The position numbers and the translations under genes are program-made. Under the pieces are notes generated by a model. That model was not told the origin of the DNA and made no database searches. It was given only the letters and a program-made list of their open reading frames with translations. A DNA stretch of 64,000 nt from UBA7488 sp964414185 (GTDB lineage Bacteria > Pseudomonadota > Alphaproteobacteria > CAAHEQ01 > UBA3637): positions 1-64,000 of the forward strand of contig CAYPVK010000003.1 in NCBI GenBank assembly GCA_964414185.1, given 5' to 3'. Within the stretch, counting starts at the first letter, position 1; the number at the start of each line of letters is the position of its first letter. Shown here piece after piece: positions 1-8,104 of the stretch.

Positions 1-1
1 G

Positions 2-445
2 GAAGTATATGAAAAATCCACGGATAAATGCGTCATTACTTTGGAAGCAGCGCAAATGTGGAGTTGGAACAAAAAACGTGGAACAATGGGCATTGTTAAT
101 GGGAATATAGGACCTTATCCCATTGATTATGAAGTGTATTTTACTGCTCATTTGGAAAGGCAAATATATCTTTATGAATTTCAACGAGAAGGGCAATATT
201 GGGAAACTTGGTATCCGAGTGGTTATACGGCTGTAGATTGGATGTGGAATAAACCGGGACTTGGGACAAACTATGGGTCAATAACATATGCGTCGAATTA
301 TGAAAATCAATATTTGGGGACGTTGCCCGCAAACAAACCCGGTATGGTTTGGATATATACGCCAAGCGGATGGCTTAAATATTATGCCAGCGATATAAGT
401 GGTAATTTTGGCCTTTGGTTGAAACGCACGCCGACACGCAAATGA
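2..445 (+). CDS. C-terminal part of an unrecognised aromatic-rich protein (5' end outside window)
   Basis: The frame is open to the left edge (first full codon at 2) and stops at 445, so only about 147 C-terminal residues are present and the true start is missing. A TTG at 41 could start translation but has no convincing ribosome site, and the codons before it are also open. The visible part is very rich in Trp, Tyr and Gly (for example WSWNKKRG, WIYTPSGWLKYY), has one Cys near the left edge and no membrane segment. Such composition is common in secreted or surface beta-rich proteins, but I recognise no family. The gene ends about 30 bases before the SRP RNA promoter, so it is probably a separate unit. 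Confidence 0.6.
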   Translation, partial: EVYEKSTDKCVITLEAAQMWSWNKKRGTMGIVNGNIGPYPIDYEVYFTAHLERQIYLYEFQREGQYWETWYPSGYTAVDWMWNKPGLGTNYGSITYASNYENQYLGTLPANKPGMVWIYTPSGWLKYYASDISGNFGLWLKRTPTRK

Positions 446-476
446 AAATACAATGTCGCGGGATAAATATTTTCGC

Positions 477-505
477 TTGACTTTCTTGCATAATGAAAGT
501 ATCTT
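477..505 (+). promoter_or_regulatory. Sigma-70-type promoter of the SRP RNA
   Basis: TTGACT (477-482), a 17-base spacer and TATCTT (500-505). The predicted start, about 511-513, coincides with the 5' end of the folded SRP RNA. Confidence 0.75.
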
Positions 506-510
506 CTCTA

Positions 511-600
511 GTGGAAGGCCGCGGGTGTTTTTTCAGGCCAGCGGGTCAGGTTCGGAAGAAAGCAGCCCAGCTTGATTAAAACAGGTCGTGCGCCTTCCGC
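511..600 (+). ncRNA. ffs: Signal recognition particle 4.5S RNA
   Basis: Small bacterial SRP RNA, the RNA scaffold that binds Ffh for co-translational membrane targeting. The diagnostic helix-8 apical region GGTCAGGTTCGGAAGAAAGC lies at 545-564, with the GGAA tetraloop. The ends pair: GTGGAAGGC at 511-519 with GCCTTCCGC at 592-600. The roughly 90-nt length fits the short gamma/alphaproteobacterial type. It sits 62 bases upstream of dnaX, an arrangement seen in many bacteria. Confidence 0.95.
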
Positions 601-662
601 TTGAATTATTTATTTTGCGGGAATGATGTTTTTGATATACCCGATATTGTGTTAAGGTAAAA

Positions 663-2489
663 ATGGACACTCCTATTTCTCATGTATTGGCTCGTAAATA
701 CCGTTCGCAAGTTTTTGACGATTTAATCGGTCAAGAAGCTTTGGTGCGGACAATTACAAATGCAATTGCTTCGGGCAGGTTGGCGCATGCTTATATGTTG
801 ACGGGTATCCGCGGGGTCGGGAAAACAAGTTCGGCTCGCATTATTGCCAAAGGGTTGAATTGTATCGGTGCAGACGGTAAAGGGGGTATGACGCCTAATC
901 CGTGCGGGAAATGTCGGCATTGTATCGATATTGCCAATGATGCTCACATTGACGTGATTGAAATTGACGCCGCTTCAAATACCGGTGTTGATAATGTTCG
1001 TGAAATCATCGAAGGGGCTAAGTATAACCCCGTTTCGGCGCGTTTCAAAATTTATATCATTGATGAAGTTCATATGTTGTCTCGTCAAGCGTTTAATGCT
1101 TTGTTAAAAACGTTGGAAGAACCTCCGGAGCGCATTAAATTTATTTTTGCCACGACTGAAATCCGCAAAGTCCCCGTTACGATTTTATCGCGTTGCCAAC
1201 GGTTTGATTTGCGGCGCGTAGACGAACAAACATTGACGGCGCATTTGGCTAAAATAACAAATTTAGAGGGGGCAAAAGCCGAAGAAGAAGCTTTACACCT
1301 GTTGGCTAAAGCGGGCGACGGTTCCGTGCGTGATTCTTTGTCTTTGTTGGATCAAGCCATTACGCAATTTAACGGCGATATTCATACCGAACAAATCCGT
1401 CAAATGTTGGGGGTTGCCGATCGGACAAGTTTGTTTGATTTATATGCGGCCGTTATACAAGGCGATATTGCAAAATCTTTGCAATTGCTTGGGGCGCAAT
1501 ATGAATGCGGCGCGGATCCGTTAGTCATTGCTCAAGATATGTTGGAATTGACCCATTGGTTGACGCGTATTAAGATTGTCCCCGATTTGTTAAAAGATGT
1601 AACGGTGCCGGAAGCCGAACGTATTCGCGGTAAAGAAATGGCGGACAATTTGTCAATGGGGGCTTTGACGGCCGTTTGGCAAATGTTGTTAAAGGGTATT
1701 TTGGAAATCAAGCAAGCCGATTATCCTTTAAAAGCGTTGGAAATGTTAATCATTCGCTTGGCTTATGCCGCCGATATGCCGACGCCCGCTCAGATTATTG
1801 AGGACATAAAAAAAAACACTTCAGCGTTTAACGGTGCAGGCGTAGCAAGTGTGCAGCATGTTCATGCTTCTGCCGTCGCAAAGGGCAGTGCGGTTGTTTT
1901 CGATGCCGTTGCAAAAAATAATCCGAACGTTGCGAATGAAATATTGGCAAAATCTTCAGATCGGGTTGTTCAAATTCCCGAAAATGCATTAAGTCCGAAT
2001 GCGTCCGTCGGCGATATCAATGCACCGAGCAACGATATGTCAAACGGAGTGGATATTTCGAATGAAAATGCCGTAAAACCTACTGTTCAAATCACTTCCA
2101 TTAAAGATATGGCTAAATTGGCGCGCGAAAACAAAGAGATGTTGTTGGCGTTTAATATTGAAAGCCATATTCGCCCGATCGAAATTTCAAACGGTAAGTT
2201 TGTTTGTGCTTTTACAGAAGACGCGCCTGACCATTTGTCAATGACATTGGCGAAATTTTTAACCAAAGCAACGGGAATGCCATGGTCTGTCGAAACACGT
2301 GCATCGGCGGTTGCCAAAACGCAAAATGAAGTTAAGCAGGAAAAAAAAGAACGGGAATTGGCTGAATTAAAGCAAGATCCGTTGGTTGCAGGTGTTTTAA
2401 ATGCCTTTAAAGGGGCTAAAATAGAAGCCGTAAAAAGTATAAAACTTCAAGATTTTGCAGATGATCCCGATATCGGTATTGACGAATAA
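663..2489 (+). CDS. dnaX: DNA polymerase III subunits gamma/tau
   Basis: Clamp-loader ATPase that opens and loads the sliding clamp; the full-length tau form also tethers polymerase cores and helicase. The 608-residue product has a Walker A motif GVGKTS (residues 51-56), the zinc-module cysteines C67, C81, C84 and C87, the Walker B-like IIDEVHML around 132-139, and an SRC sensor motif. Domains I-III end near residue 380, followed by a linker and a conserved C-terminal tau region. The start at 663 follows a weak AAGG site. A run of nine A at 1808-1816 falls at the domain III boundary and could produce the shorter gamma form (see findings). The gene usually linked downstream, ybaB, is absent; sufE lies opposite. 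Confidence 0.97.
   Translation: MDTPISHVLARKYRSQVFDDLIGQEALVRTITNAIASGRLAHAYMLTGIRGVGKTSSARIIAKGLNCIGADGKGGMTPNPCGKCRHCIDIANDAHIDVIEIDAASNTGVDNVREIIEGAKYNPVSARFKIYIIDEVHMLSRQAFNALLKTLEEPPERIKFIFATTEIRKVPVTILSRCQRFDLRRVDEQTLTAHLAKITNLEGAKAEEEALHLLAKAGDGSVRDSLSLLDQAITQFNGDIHTEQIRQMLGVADRTSLFDLYAAVIQGDIAKSLQLLGAQYECGADPLVIAQDMLELTHWLTRIKIVPDLLKDVTVPEAERIRGKEMADNLSMGALTAVWQMLLKGILEIKQADYPLKALEMLIIRLAYAADMPTPAQIIEDIKKNTSAFNGAGVASVQHVHASAVAKGSAVVFDAVAKNNPNVANEILAKSSDRVVQIPENALSPNASVGDINAPSNDMSNGVDISNENAVKPTVQITSIKDMAKLARENKEMLLAFNIESHIRPIEISNGKFVCAFTEDAPDHLSMTLAKFLTKATGMPWSVETRASAVAKTQNEVKQEKKERELAELKQDPLVAGVLNAFKGAKIEAVKSIKLQDFADDPDIGIDE
1808..1816 (+). promoter_or_regulatory. A9 slippery run in dnaX, candidate gamma-forming frameshift site
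   Basis: Nine consecutive A at codons 382-385. One extra A (or a -1 ribosomal slip) reaches TAA at 1829-1831; one lost A (or +1) reaches TAG at 1843-1845. Either gives a protein of roughly 389-395 residues that ends after domain III, where gamma proteins end. The sequence shows the run and the stops; use of the site is inferred from dnaX biology in Escherichia and Thermus. Confidence 0.5.
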
Positions 2490-2556
2490 GATTTTGGACG
2501 GTGTGTTCAAAATGACGCGGATATATTCACGATACGGTTGATTTTAGCCGAATATT

Positions 2557-2952
2557 TTAAGAATTAATTAAAAAACGAATGCGTTCAATCATACCGGTAA
2601 ATCCGTTTCGGCGTGTCGGAGATAAATGTTCTTCCAATCCGATTTCGTTGAATATTTCCGGGATGTTTAAACTTAAAATTTCATCTTTTGTTTTGTCATT
2701 AACCAATATCAGCAAAACGGCGCCCAACCCTTTGACGATATGCGCATCGCTGTCCATGACGAAGTGGTGTTTCCCGTTTGTGCAACTGTGTGAAATCCAT
2801 ACTTGAGACATACATCCCGAAACTTTATTTTCGGTTGTTTTATCGTTTTGACGCATGGGTTCCAAGTTTTCGCCGAGTTCAATTAAATAACGATATTTGT
2901 CTTCCCAATCGGGCAAATACGAAAAATTTTCAATCAATTCGTCTTTAGTCAT
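2557..2952 (-). CDS. sufE: SufE family cysteine desulfuration protein
   Basis: SufE accepts persulfide sulfur from a cysteine desulfurase (SufS) and passes it to the Suf scaffold for Fe-S cluster assembly in the cytoplasm. The 131-residue length is typical of the family. The sulfur-acceptor cysteine sits in the signature VSGCMSQVWI (C47, equivalent to E. coli C51). No other suf genes are in the window. The start lies 2 bases after the stop of the upstream secreted-protein gene, so it appears to be co-transcribed with two envelope proteins, an unexpected partnership. Confidence 0.93.
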   Translation of the reverse strand: MTKDELIENFSYLPDWEDKYRYLIELGENLEPMRQNDKTTENKVSGCMSQVWISHSCTNGKHHFVMDSDAHIVKGLGAVLLILVNDKTKDEILSLNIPEIFNEIGLEEHLSPTRRNGFTGMIERIRFLINS

Positions 2953-2954
2953 GG

Positions 2955-4628
2955 TTAATCAATGGATACAATATCGTCAAGCATTTTTTGCGCTTCCAGG
3001 ATTTCATCGGAGGCAATAATTTCTTCGGAAACGGTTTCAATGGTATCTACGGCATCATCGGATTGAAAAACGGTATTCGTTTCTTGATCGCTTTGACCGT
3101 TATCGGAATCCACGCTCGCGTCCGTATTCGTATCATCAATATTTTTGGCTGCTGTATCCTTGGCCAAATCATCCGCTTTAAAAACAGTTTGCCCGTTTAC
3201 GGTTAAAGAATTGGCCGTATAAACGATTGTGAAAATATCGACGGTTTGACCTTTTTCATTAACGGAGTGCTGAGCCGTCGGCAAATAAGGGCGCAATGCT
3301 TCCAAAATGCCGGCGTTTTGTATGCATTGCGGCGGCAATCGGCGTTCGTTGCCCGTCATGTTTTGTAAGGCTTCTTTACAAGCTTTTTCATCAATCGGTG
3401 CGGGCTTGGGTGAAATCAAATCAAAGTTTGTAACCGTTAATTTTGCCGTTGCGTTAAAGGAAGGTTCGGCATATTTGATTTGTCCGGTCAAATGCATTCC
3501 GGCTTGATCGTTTTGTATGGATAATTCGTTGATATTGATTGTTAATGTACTTAATAATTGTTCCTCGGCAACATTTAATTTCTTTTCCAATTCTTGTGCT
3601 TCCGGAGAGTTTTCATCCATTTCATTCAATTGATTTTGCATGTTATAATAAGCAATCAATAAATCTTTTGAAAAACCGTCCATCGTCATTTTAAAAGCAA
3701 TCGTTTTCGGCAATAGCGGCAAAGCAATCATATTGTTGCCCGTCATTTTTATATCCGAAACGGTGGATTCCACATTAAATGTTTTTGTAAAAGAACCGGC
3801 GGTATCCATTTTAGCCGTTAAAGTTTGGCCGGGCATCATCGGGGACGATATTGCAATTAAAGGCGTTGAACTTGAAAACCGTACATCGGAAGCTGTTAAT
3901 ATTTGCATGGTCGAATCGGCGCTTAAAGCGGCGTTTGTGATTTGAAGGTTTTGTGTTTCGGCAGGGATTTCAATTGTTATGGACGGGGTTGTTATTTTTA
4001 AATCCGACGTGCTTGACATTGAAGCGATATCCATTTTATCGCCGCTTTCACGTGTCAAGGAATCGGAAATAATTGATTTGATTAAAACCATGACATCGTC
4101 AAATTGCATGCGGATGTCCGAAGCTTTGACGGATTGGTTTGTCAAAATACCGAGTTCGGGAACCCATGTCAAATTTTCGCTGTAAGAATTAACCGTAACG
4201 GAATCTTGGCCGATGTATTTTGAAATTTCCTGTTTGTAACGGTCCCAAGAATCGTGCGCAATTTTATATTGCGGTTTTCCCATAAATTCGCCGGAACGTA
4301 CCATGCGGATTTGAACGGGTTTTTGTGCCGATTCTTTAGGGTTGCTGATTGTTATGATGAAATCTTGCCCGTCTTGTCTGACATCCGTTTTGCGAGTATC
4401 ATCCATTGAATTGAAATACAAGAAATTTTCAAGCGCTTCCAAAATCATGTTTTCTTCAACGGAATAAACCGATTTCGGATCAAGATGCCCGTTTTGTTTT
4501 GTTTGAAGAGACATATCCGTCGTTTGTTGCATGTTGACGGGCGCTTCTTGCGTCGTTCCGTTTTGAGCAAATGATATGCCGGCATACAGACAGGAAATGG
4601 CGACACAGCCGAATAATAATTGTTTCAT
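2955..4628 (-). CDS. Secreted protein of unknown function, 557 aa
   Basis: I do not recognise the family with certainty. The N-terminus is a good signal peptide (hydrophobic to about residue 18, cleavage likely after SFA at about 21), so the protein is probably periplasmic. The body is rich in alternating Ser/Thr/Ile segments typical of beta structure. It has a helical, Glu-rich segment around residues 335-360 and an acidic Asp/Glu/Thr-rich C-terminus of about 70 residues. The general look recalls the alphaproteobacterial DUF2125/DUF945 type of periplasmic protein, but that is only an impression. It sits between a small membrane-anchored protein (28-base gap) and sufE (2-base gap) on the same strand. 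Confidence 0.8.
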   Translation of the reverse strand: MKQLLFGCVAISCLYAGISFAQNGTTQEAPVNMQQTTDMSLQTKQNGHLDPKSVYSVEENMILEALENFLYFNSMDDTRKTDVRQDGQDFIITISNPKESAQKPVQIRMVRSGEFMGKPQYKIAHDSWDRYKQEISKYIGQDSVTVNSYSENLTWVPELGILTNQSVKASDIRMQFDDVMVLIKSIISDSLTRESGDKMDIASMSSTSDLKITTPSITIEIPAETQNLQITNAALSADSTMQILTASDVRFSSSTPLIAISSPMMPGQTLTAKMDTAGSFTKTFNVESTVSDIKMTGNNMIALPLLPKTIAFKMTMDGFSKDLLIAYYNMQNQLNEMDENSPEAQELEKKLNVAEEQLLSTLTININELSIQNDQAGMHLTGQIKYAEPSFNATAKLTVTNFDLISPKPAPIDEKACKEALQNMTGNERRLPPQCIQNAGILEALRPYLPTAQHSVNEKGQTVDIFTIVYTANSLTVNGQTVFKADDLAKDTAAKNIDDTNTDASVDSDNGQSDQETNTVFQSDDAVDTIETVSEEIIASDEILEAQKMLDDIVSID

Positions 4629-4656
4629 GATATATCCCTTTCAACTGATGAATAAA

Positions 4657-4944
4657 TTATTGCACGGAAATAACTTCGGTTTCTTGAACGATTGTTTCGC
4701 CTTGGGTGGGCGCCGTTTCTTCATCAATCGGAGAAACATCTTGCGGATCCGGCAATTCTTCGTTCATAATAATAATTTCGTCGACCGCATCGGGTATCGG
4801 CATATCAGCGGTACCGTCTGTTTGTACAATGGCCGTATCGGATATGGTGGGAGCGTGTTCAACCGTTGTTTTTTCGGATTTCATTGCTATATAGGCAATC
4901 AATAAAACCGCAATAATTGCCAAAATAAGAATGGTTTTGTTCAT
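4657..4944 (-). CDS. Small single-pass membrane protein with acidic tail, 95 aa
   Basis: One N-terminal membrane segment (residues 4-21, ILILAIIAVLLIAYIAM) is followed by about 70 residues rich in Asp, Glu, Thr and Pro with no predicted fold, so the tail is probably disordered and periplasmic. No family recognised. It is the first gene of a minus-strand unit leading to a secreted protein and SufE. The acidic low-complexity tail resembles the acidic C-terminus of its downstream neighbour, suggesting related roles. The start ATG at 4944 has an AAAGGGACAC ribosome site. Confidence 0.7.
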   Translation of the reverse strand: MNKTILILAIIAVLLIAYIAMKSEKTTVEHAPTISDTAIVQTDGTADMPIPDAVDEIIIMNEELPDPQDVSPIDEETAPTQGETIVQETEVISVQ

Positions 4945-5060
4945 TGTGTGTCCCTTTTATGGTTTTCAGATGTTAAGTACCTTTTTAATATACAACTTCG
5001 AATTATATAAAATCAAGGTTTTTCTTTTGTTTTGAAAAAAAATGTGCTATAGATTGATGC

Positions 5061-5738
5061 ATGATTTGGAAAAAGTTTATTTTTGATACGCTGCAAAGCA
5101 CGAATGATACGGCTGCAGATTATTCTCCTTATTCGGTTATTGTGGCAAAAACACAAACGGCGGGGAAAGGCAGGTATGGCCATAAGTGGATTAGTCCGAC
5201 GGGCAATCTATATATGTCTGTCGTTTTGCCCGATGAGGCGGAAAATACCCGTTTTTATGCGTTTATCGTTGCTTTGTCGGTTGTACAAAGCTTGAAAGCA
5301 AAAGGATTTGAAGCCAAAGTTAAATGGCCGAATGATATTTTGTTAAACGGCAAAAAATTGGCCGGCATTTTGCTGGAAAAGAACGATAAGGGGATTGTGG
5401 CGGGCATCGGAGTAAATGTAGTTTCATGTCCGGCCGCGGGATTGCCGTATGAAGCGGCCTGTTTGAACGGAGCCGTTTCGTGTGAATGGTTGGCGGACGA
5501 AATTTTAAAAAACATGCACTTGAACATGGAAGAGTTAAAACAAAATTCTTTTGTGCGGCTAAGGGAAGCTTACTTGAAATGCCTGCAAGGGCTTAATACG
5601 CAAATATTGGTTAATTTGCCCGATAAAAGACTTGTCGGGGTTTTTAAGAATTTAAGCGCATCCGGCGCTTTAATTTTACAACTACCGGATAAAACATTAA
5701 AAGAAATTACGGCAGGGGTCGTATTTCTGATGGATTAA
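5061..5738 (+). CDS. birA: Biotin--[acetyl-CoA-carboxylase] ligase
   Basis: Makes biotinyl-AMP and transfers biotin to the lysine of the biotin carboxyl carrier protein (accB, at 45338 in this window). The 225-residue form contains only the catalytic and C-terminal domains, with no N-terminal DNA-binding domain, so it should not act as a biotin repressor. The biotin/ATP loop AGKGRYGHKW (residues 34-43) and KWPNDILLNGKKLAGILLE (about 88-106, written here as two joined motifs KWPND and KLAGILLE) are intact. The neighbour rnj follows in the same direction, an arrangement conserved in many alphaproteobacteria. Confidence 0.95.
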   Translation: MIWKKFIFDTLQSTNDTAADYSPYSVIVAKTQTAGKGRYGHKWISPTGNLYMSVVLPDEAENTRFYAFIVALSVVQSLKAKGFEAKVKWPNDILLNGKKLAGILLEKNDKGIVAGIGVNVVSCPAAGLPYEAACLNGAVSCEWLADEILKNMHLNMEELKQNSFVRLREAYLKCLQGLNTQILVNLPDKRLVGVFKNLSASGALILQLPDKTLKEITAGVVFLMD

Positions 5739-5748
5739 TTTAAATAAG

Positions 5749-5796
5749 GAACGGTTTTAATTTCTTTGCCGAAATCGGGCAGTATCAAAACCGTTC
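5749..5796 (+). promoter_or_regulatory. Long inverted repeat in the birA-rnj gap
   Basis: GAACGGTTTT (5749-5758) is perfectly complementary to AAAACCGTTC (5787-5796), with an inner GCC/GGC pairing. It ends 20 bases before the RNase J start and has no following T run, so it is more likely an mRNA leader hairpin than a terminator. Confidence 0.5.
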
Positions 5797-5816
5797 ATGT
5801 ATGAAAAGGAAAAGAA

Positions 5817-7496
5817 ATGAATACTGTAACGAATGAGACGGTTATTATTCCGTCCGAAAAACTTGTTTTTATCCCGCTGGGCGGGTCCGATGAAGTCGGT
5901 ATGAACTGTTTTGCATACGGATACAAAGGAAAATGGTTGATTGTTGATTGCGGTGTCGGTTTCCCGGGAGACGGTTTGCCGGGTATTGACGTGTTATTAC
6001 CAGATCCGAAATTTTTTGCGGACAAGAAAAAAGATATTGTCGGATTGGTTGTAACGCATGGCCATGTTGACCATTTCGCCGCCATTCCGTATTTGTGGCA
6101 AGATTTGCAATGTCCGATTTATTTGACTCGGTTTGCCAATGAATTATTGGAAGTGTCCCTTAATGAATTTGGTTTGTTGGGACGTGCCGAAACGCATGTG
6201 GTCGAGCAAGGTTCCGTTATTGATTTGGATCCGTTTGAAGTGGAATTTATCGCAATGAACCATTCCGTTCCCGAACCCAATGCGTTGGCTATTCGCACGA
6301 AAGAAGGATTGGTTGTCCATACGGGCGATTGGAAATTTGATACGCATCCGTTGATTGGCGAAAAAATGGATATGAACCATTTGAAGCAACTCGGCAAAGA
6401 AGGCGTTTTGGCGTTGGTGTGTGATTCGACAAATGTTTTCGGTGAACATACGGACAAAAATGAACAAGATGTTCGCGAAGCATTGACGGATTTAATTGCG
6501 CAATACCCCGGGAAACAAATCGGTGTCGGATGTTTTGCTTCAAATGTGGTGCGCGTGGAAAGCATTTGTCATGCCGCTCGCGCCAATAACCGCGATGTAT
6601 GTTTGCTGGGGCGTTCATTGTGGCGTATGGAGGCGGCCGCGCGTGCATCAGGATATTTAAAGGATATTCCGCCCTTTTTGTCCGAGCGCGAAGCTTTGGA
6701 ACGCTCGGTCGGTACGGTTGTGTATATTTGCACAGGTTCGCAAGGAGAACCGTTTTCGGCTTTGTCCGCATTGGCATCGGTTATGCCGCAAAAAAATTCG
6801 GTTTATTTCGGCCCCGATGATGTCATCATCTTTTCATCGCGCGTCATACCCGGCAACGAAAAATCCATTTCTTTATTGCAAAAACGCTTAAAGGCCAAAG
6901 GTATCAAAATCATTACCGACCGTGATGCGCTTGTCCATGTATCGGGACATTATGCCGGCAAAGATTTGGAAAAACTTTATAAAGCTTTGAAACCGAAAAT
7001 TGCCTTGCCGGTACACGGCGAAGCCATGGAATTGACGGCTCATATGGAATCGGCTTTAAAATGGGGTGCCGAATTTGCTTTTGCCCTTGAAGACGGAGAA
7101 GTTGTCGCATTGGATGAGACGCCGCAAATTTTGGGGATTGTTCCATCCGGTATTTTGGCCGTAGACGGCAAACGCATTGTTGCTTTGGATGACACCGCCA
7201 TTAAAAAACGCCGCAAAATGATGGAAGGCGGGACAATGGTCGCGACGATAGTCGTTGACAAAACGGGTTCCGTTTTGGGCGAACCGCAATTTTCGTCTTT
7301 CGGCTTATTGGAATCCGAAGAAGGGCATAAGTTTAAATTAATCGAGTTGGTTAAACAAAGTATTGATGCTTTACCCGCAGATCATAAAGGGCGCGATGAT
7401 ATGGTTGAAACGGCCGTTCGTACAACCGTCCGTCGCTTTTTGTCGGAAAATTACGGCAAAAAACCGTTGATTGAAATCCATTTGGTGCGTATTTAA
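5817..7496 (+). CDS. rnj: Ribonuclease J
   Basis: Metallo-beta-lactamase/beta-CASP ribonuclease with endo- and 5'-3' exonuclease activity, used in rRNA maturation and mRNA decay. The zinc-binding motif HGHVDH is at residues 81-86, the beta-lactamase core covers about 1-210 with a further HTGDWKFD motif, and the beta-CASP and C-terminal RNase J domains follow. The length (559) is typical. The start at 5817 has an AAAAGGAAAAG site. A strong terminator follows. RNase J is the usual partner of birA in alphaproteobacteria. Confidence 0.95.
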   Translation: MNTVTNETVIIPSEKLVFIPLGGSDEVGMNCFAYGYKGKWLIVDCGVGFPGDGLPGIDVLLPDPKFFADKKKDIVGLVVTHGHVDHFAAIPYLWQDLQCPIYLTRFANELLEVSLNEFGLLGRAETHVVEQGSVIDLDPFEVEFIAMNHSVPEPNALAIRTKEGLVVHTGDWKFDTHPLIGEKMDMNHLKQLGKEGVLALVCDSTNVFGEHTDKNEQDVREALTDLIAQYPGKQIGVGCFASNVVRVESICHAARANNRDVCLLGRSLWRMEAAARASGYLKDIPPFLSEREALERSVGTVVYICTGSQGEPFSALSALASVMPQKNSVYFGPDDVIIFSSRVIPGNEKSISLLQKRLKAKGIKIITDRDALVHVSGHYAGKDLEKLYKALKPKIALPVHGEAMELTAHMESALKWGAEFAFALEDGEVVALDETPQILGIVPSGILAVDGKRIVALDDTAIKKRRKMMEGGTMVATIVVDKTGSVLGEPQFSSFGLLESEEGHKFKLIELVKQSIDALPADHKGRDDMVETAVRTTVRRFLSENYGKKPLIEIHLVRI

Positions 7497-7504
7497 ATGC
7501 GACA

Positions 7505-7540
7505 GGGGTGCCGTAAAGTTAAATGAGCACCCCTTTTTTT
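7505..7540 (+). terminator. Rho-independent terminator after rnj
   Basis: GGGGTGC (7505-7511) pairs with GCACCCC (7527-7533), followed by seven T. Confidence 0.85.
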
Positions 7541-7614
7541 AGAAAATAATGCTTGATTTATCACGCAAAAAACTTTATCGTAAAGGCTGGCTAAGATAAC
7601 GGAAGGATAAAAAA

Positions 7615-8073
7615 ATGAAAAAAGTTCCCTTGATTTTAATGGTTGCTTTGATGGCTTTGGATCTCAGTGCATGTAATCAGGAAAGTATGTATGCTTCTTA
7701 TAAGGCCGAAGATACTTTTGCCGACGGCAAAATTCAAACACAGCCGAATTTTGCGCAGTTCAGCGAATTGCCCGTGCCGGAAAAATCTACAATGGATTTG
7801 AAACGTACAATGTTGTTCGGCAATAATCCGCTTGTGGGCCGTTTAACGTATACGGCACCGTACAGCCAATCAAACATGTTTGATTTTTATATGCAGGAAA
7901 TGCCTAAGTTCGGATGGCGGGAAGTAACCGTAATCCGTTCGGCCAACAGCGTTTTGACATATTCCAAGGATAAACGAATCGCAACAATTCAGCTGACTTC
8001 CACAAGTTTAAACAACACGGACGTCATTTTGGATATTTCATTTGCCAGCGAAGCGTTGGGGAACGGTTATTAA
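7615..8073 (+). CDS. Predicted lipoprotein, 152 aa
   Basis: Lipoprotein signal peptide with lipobox LSAC (Cys at about residue 20), so the mature protein is probably lipid-anchored at the envelope. The rest is a small soluble domain with Met-, Phe- and Tyr-rich stretches; I recognise no named family. The ribosome site GGAAGGA precedes the ATG. It is the first gene of a three-gene unit with the chorismate-mutase-domain protein (31 bases downstream) and a membrane protein. Confidence 0.8.
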   Translation: MKKVPLILMVALMALDLSACNQESMYASYKAEDTFADGKIQTQPNFAQFSELPVPEKSTMDLKRTMLFGNNPLVGRLTYTAPYSQSNMFDFYMQEMPKFGWREVTVIRSANSVLTYSKDKRIATIQLTSTSLNNTDVILDISFASEALGNGY

Positions 8074-8104
8074 CAGGCCGATAAGCATGATGGCGGGGGA
8101 CAAA

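Noticed and set aside
6119..6777. Minus-strand frames of up to 162 codons inside rnj
   Set aside because: Antisense to a complete, conserved RNase J gene and without ribosome sites.
8042..8104. Upstream TTG/ATG starts for the chorismate-mutase-domain protein
   Set aside because: They overlap the lipoprotein gene or lack the GCGGGGGA spacing found before 8105.
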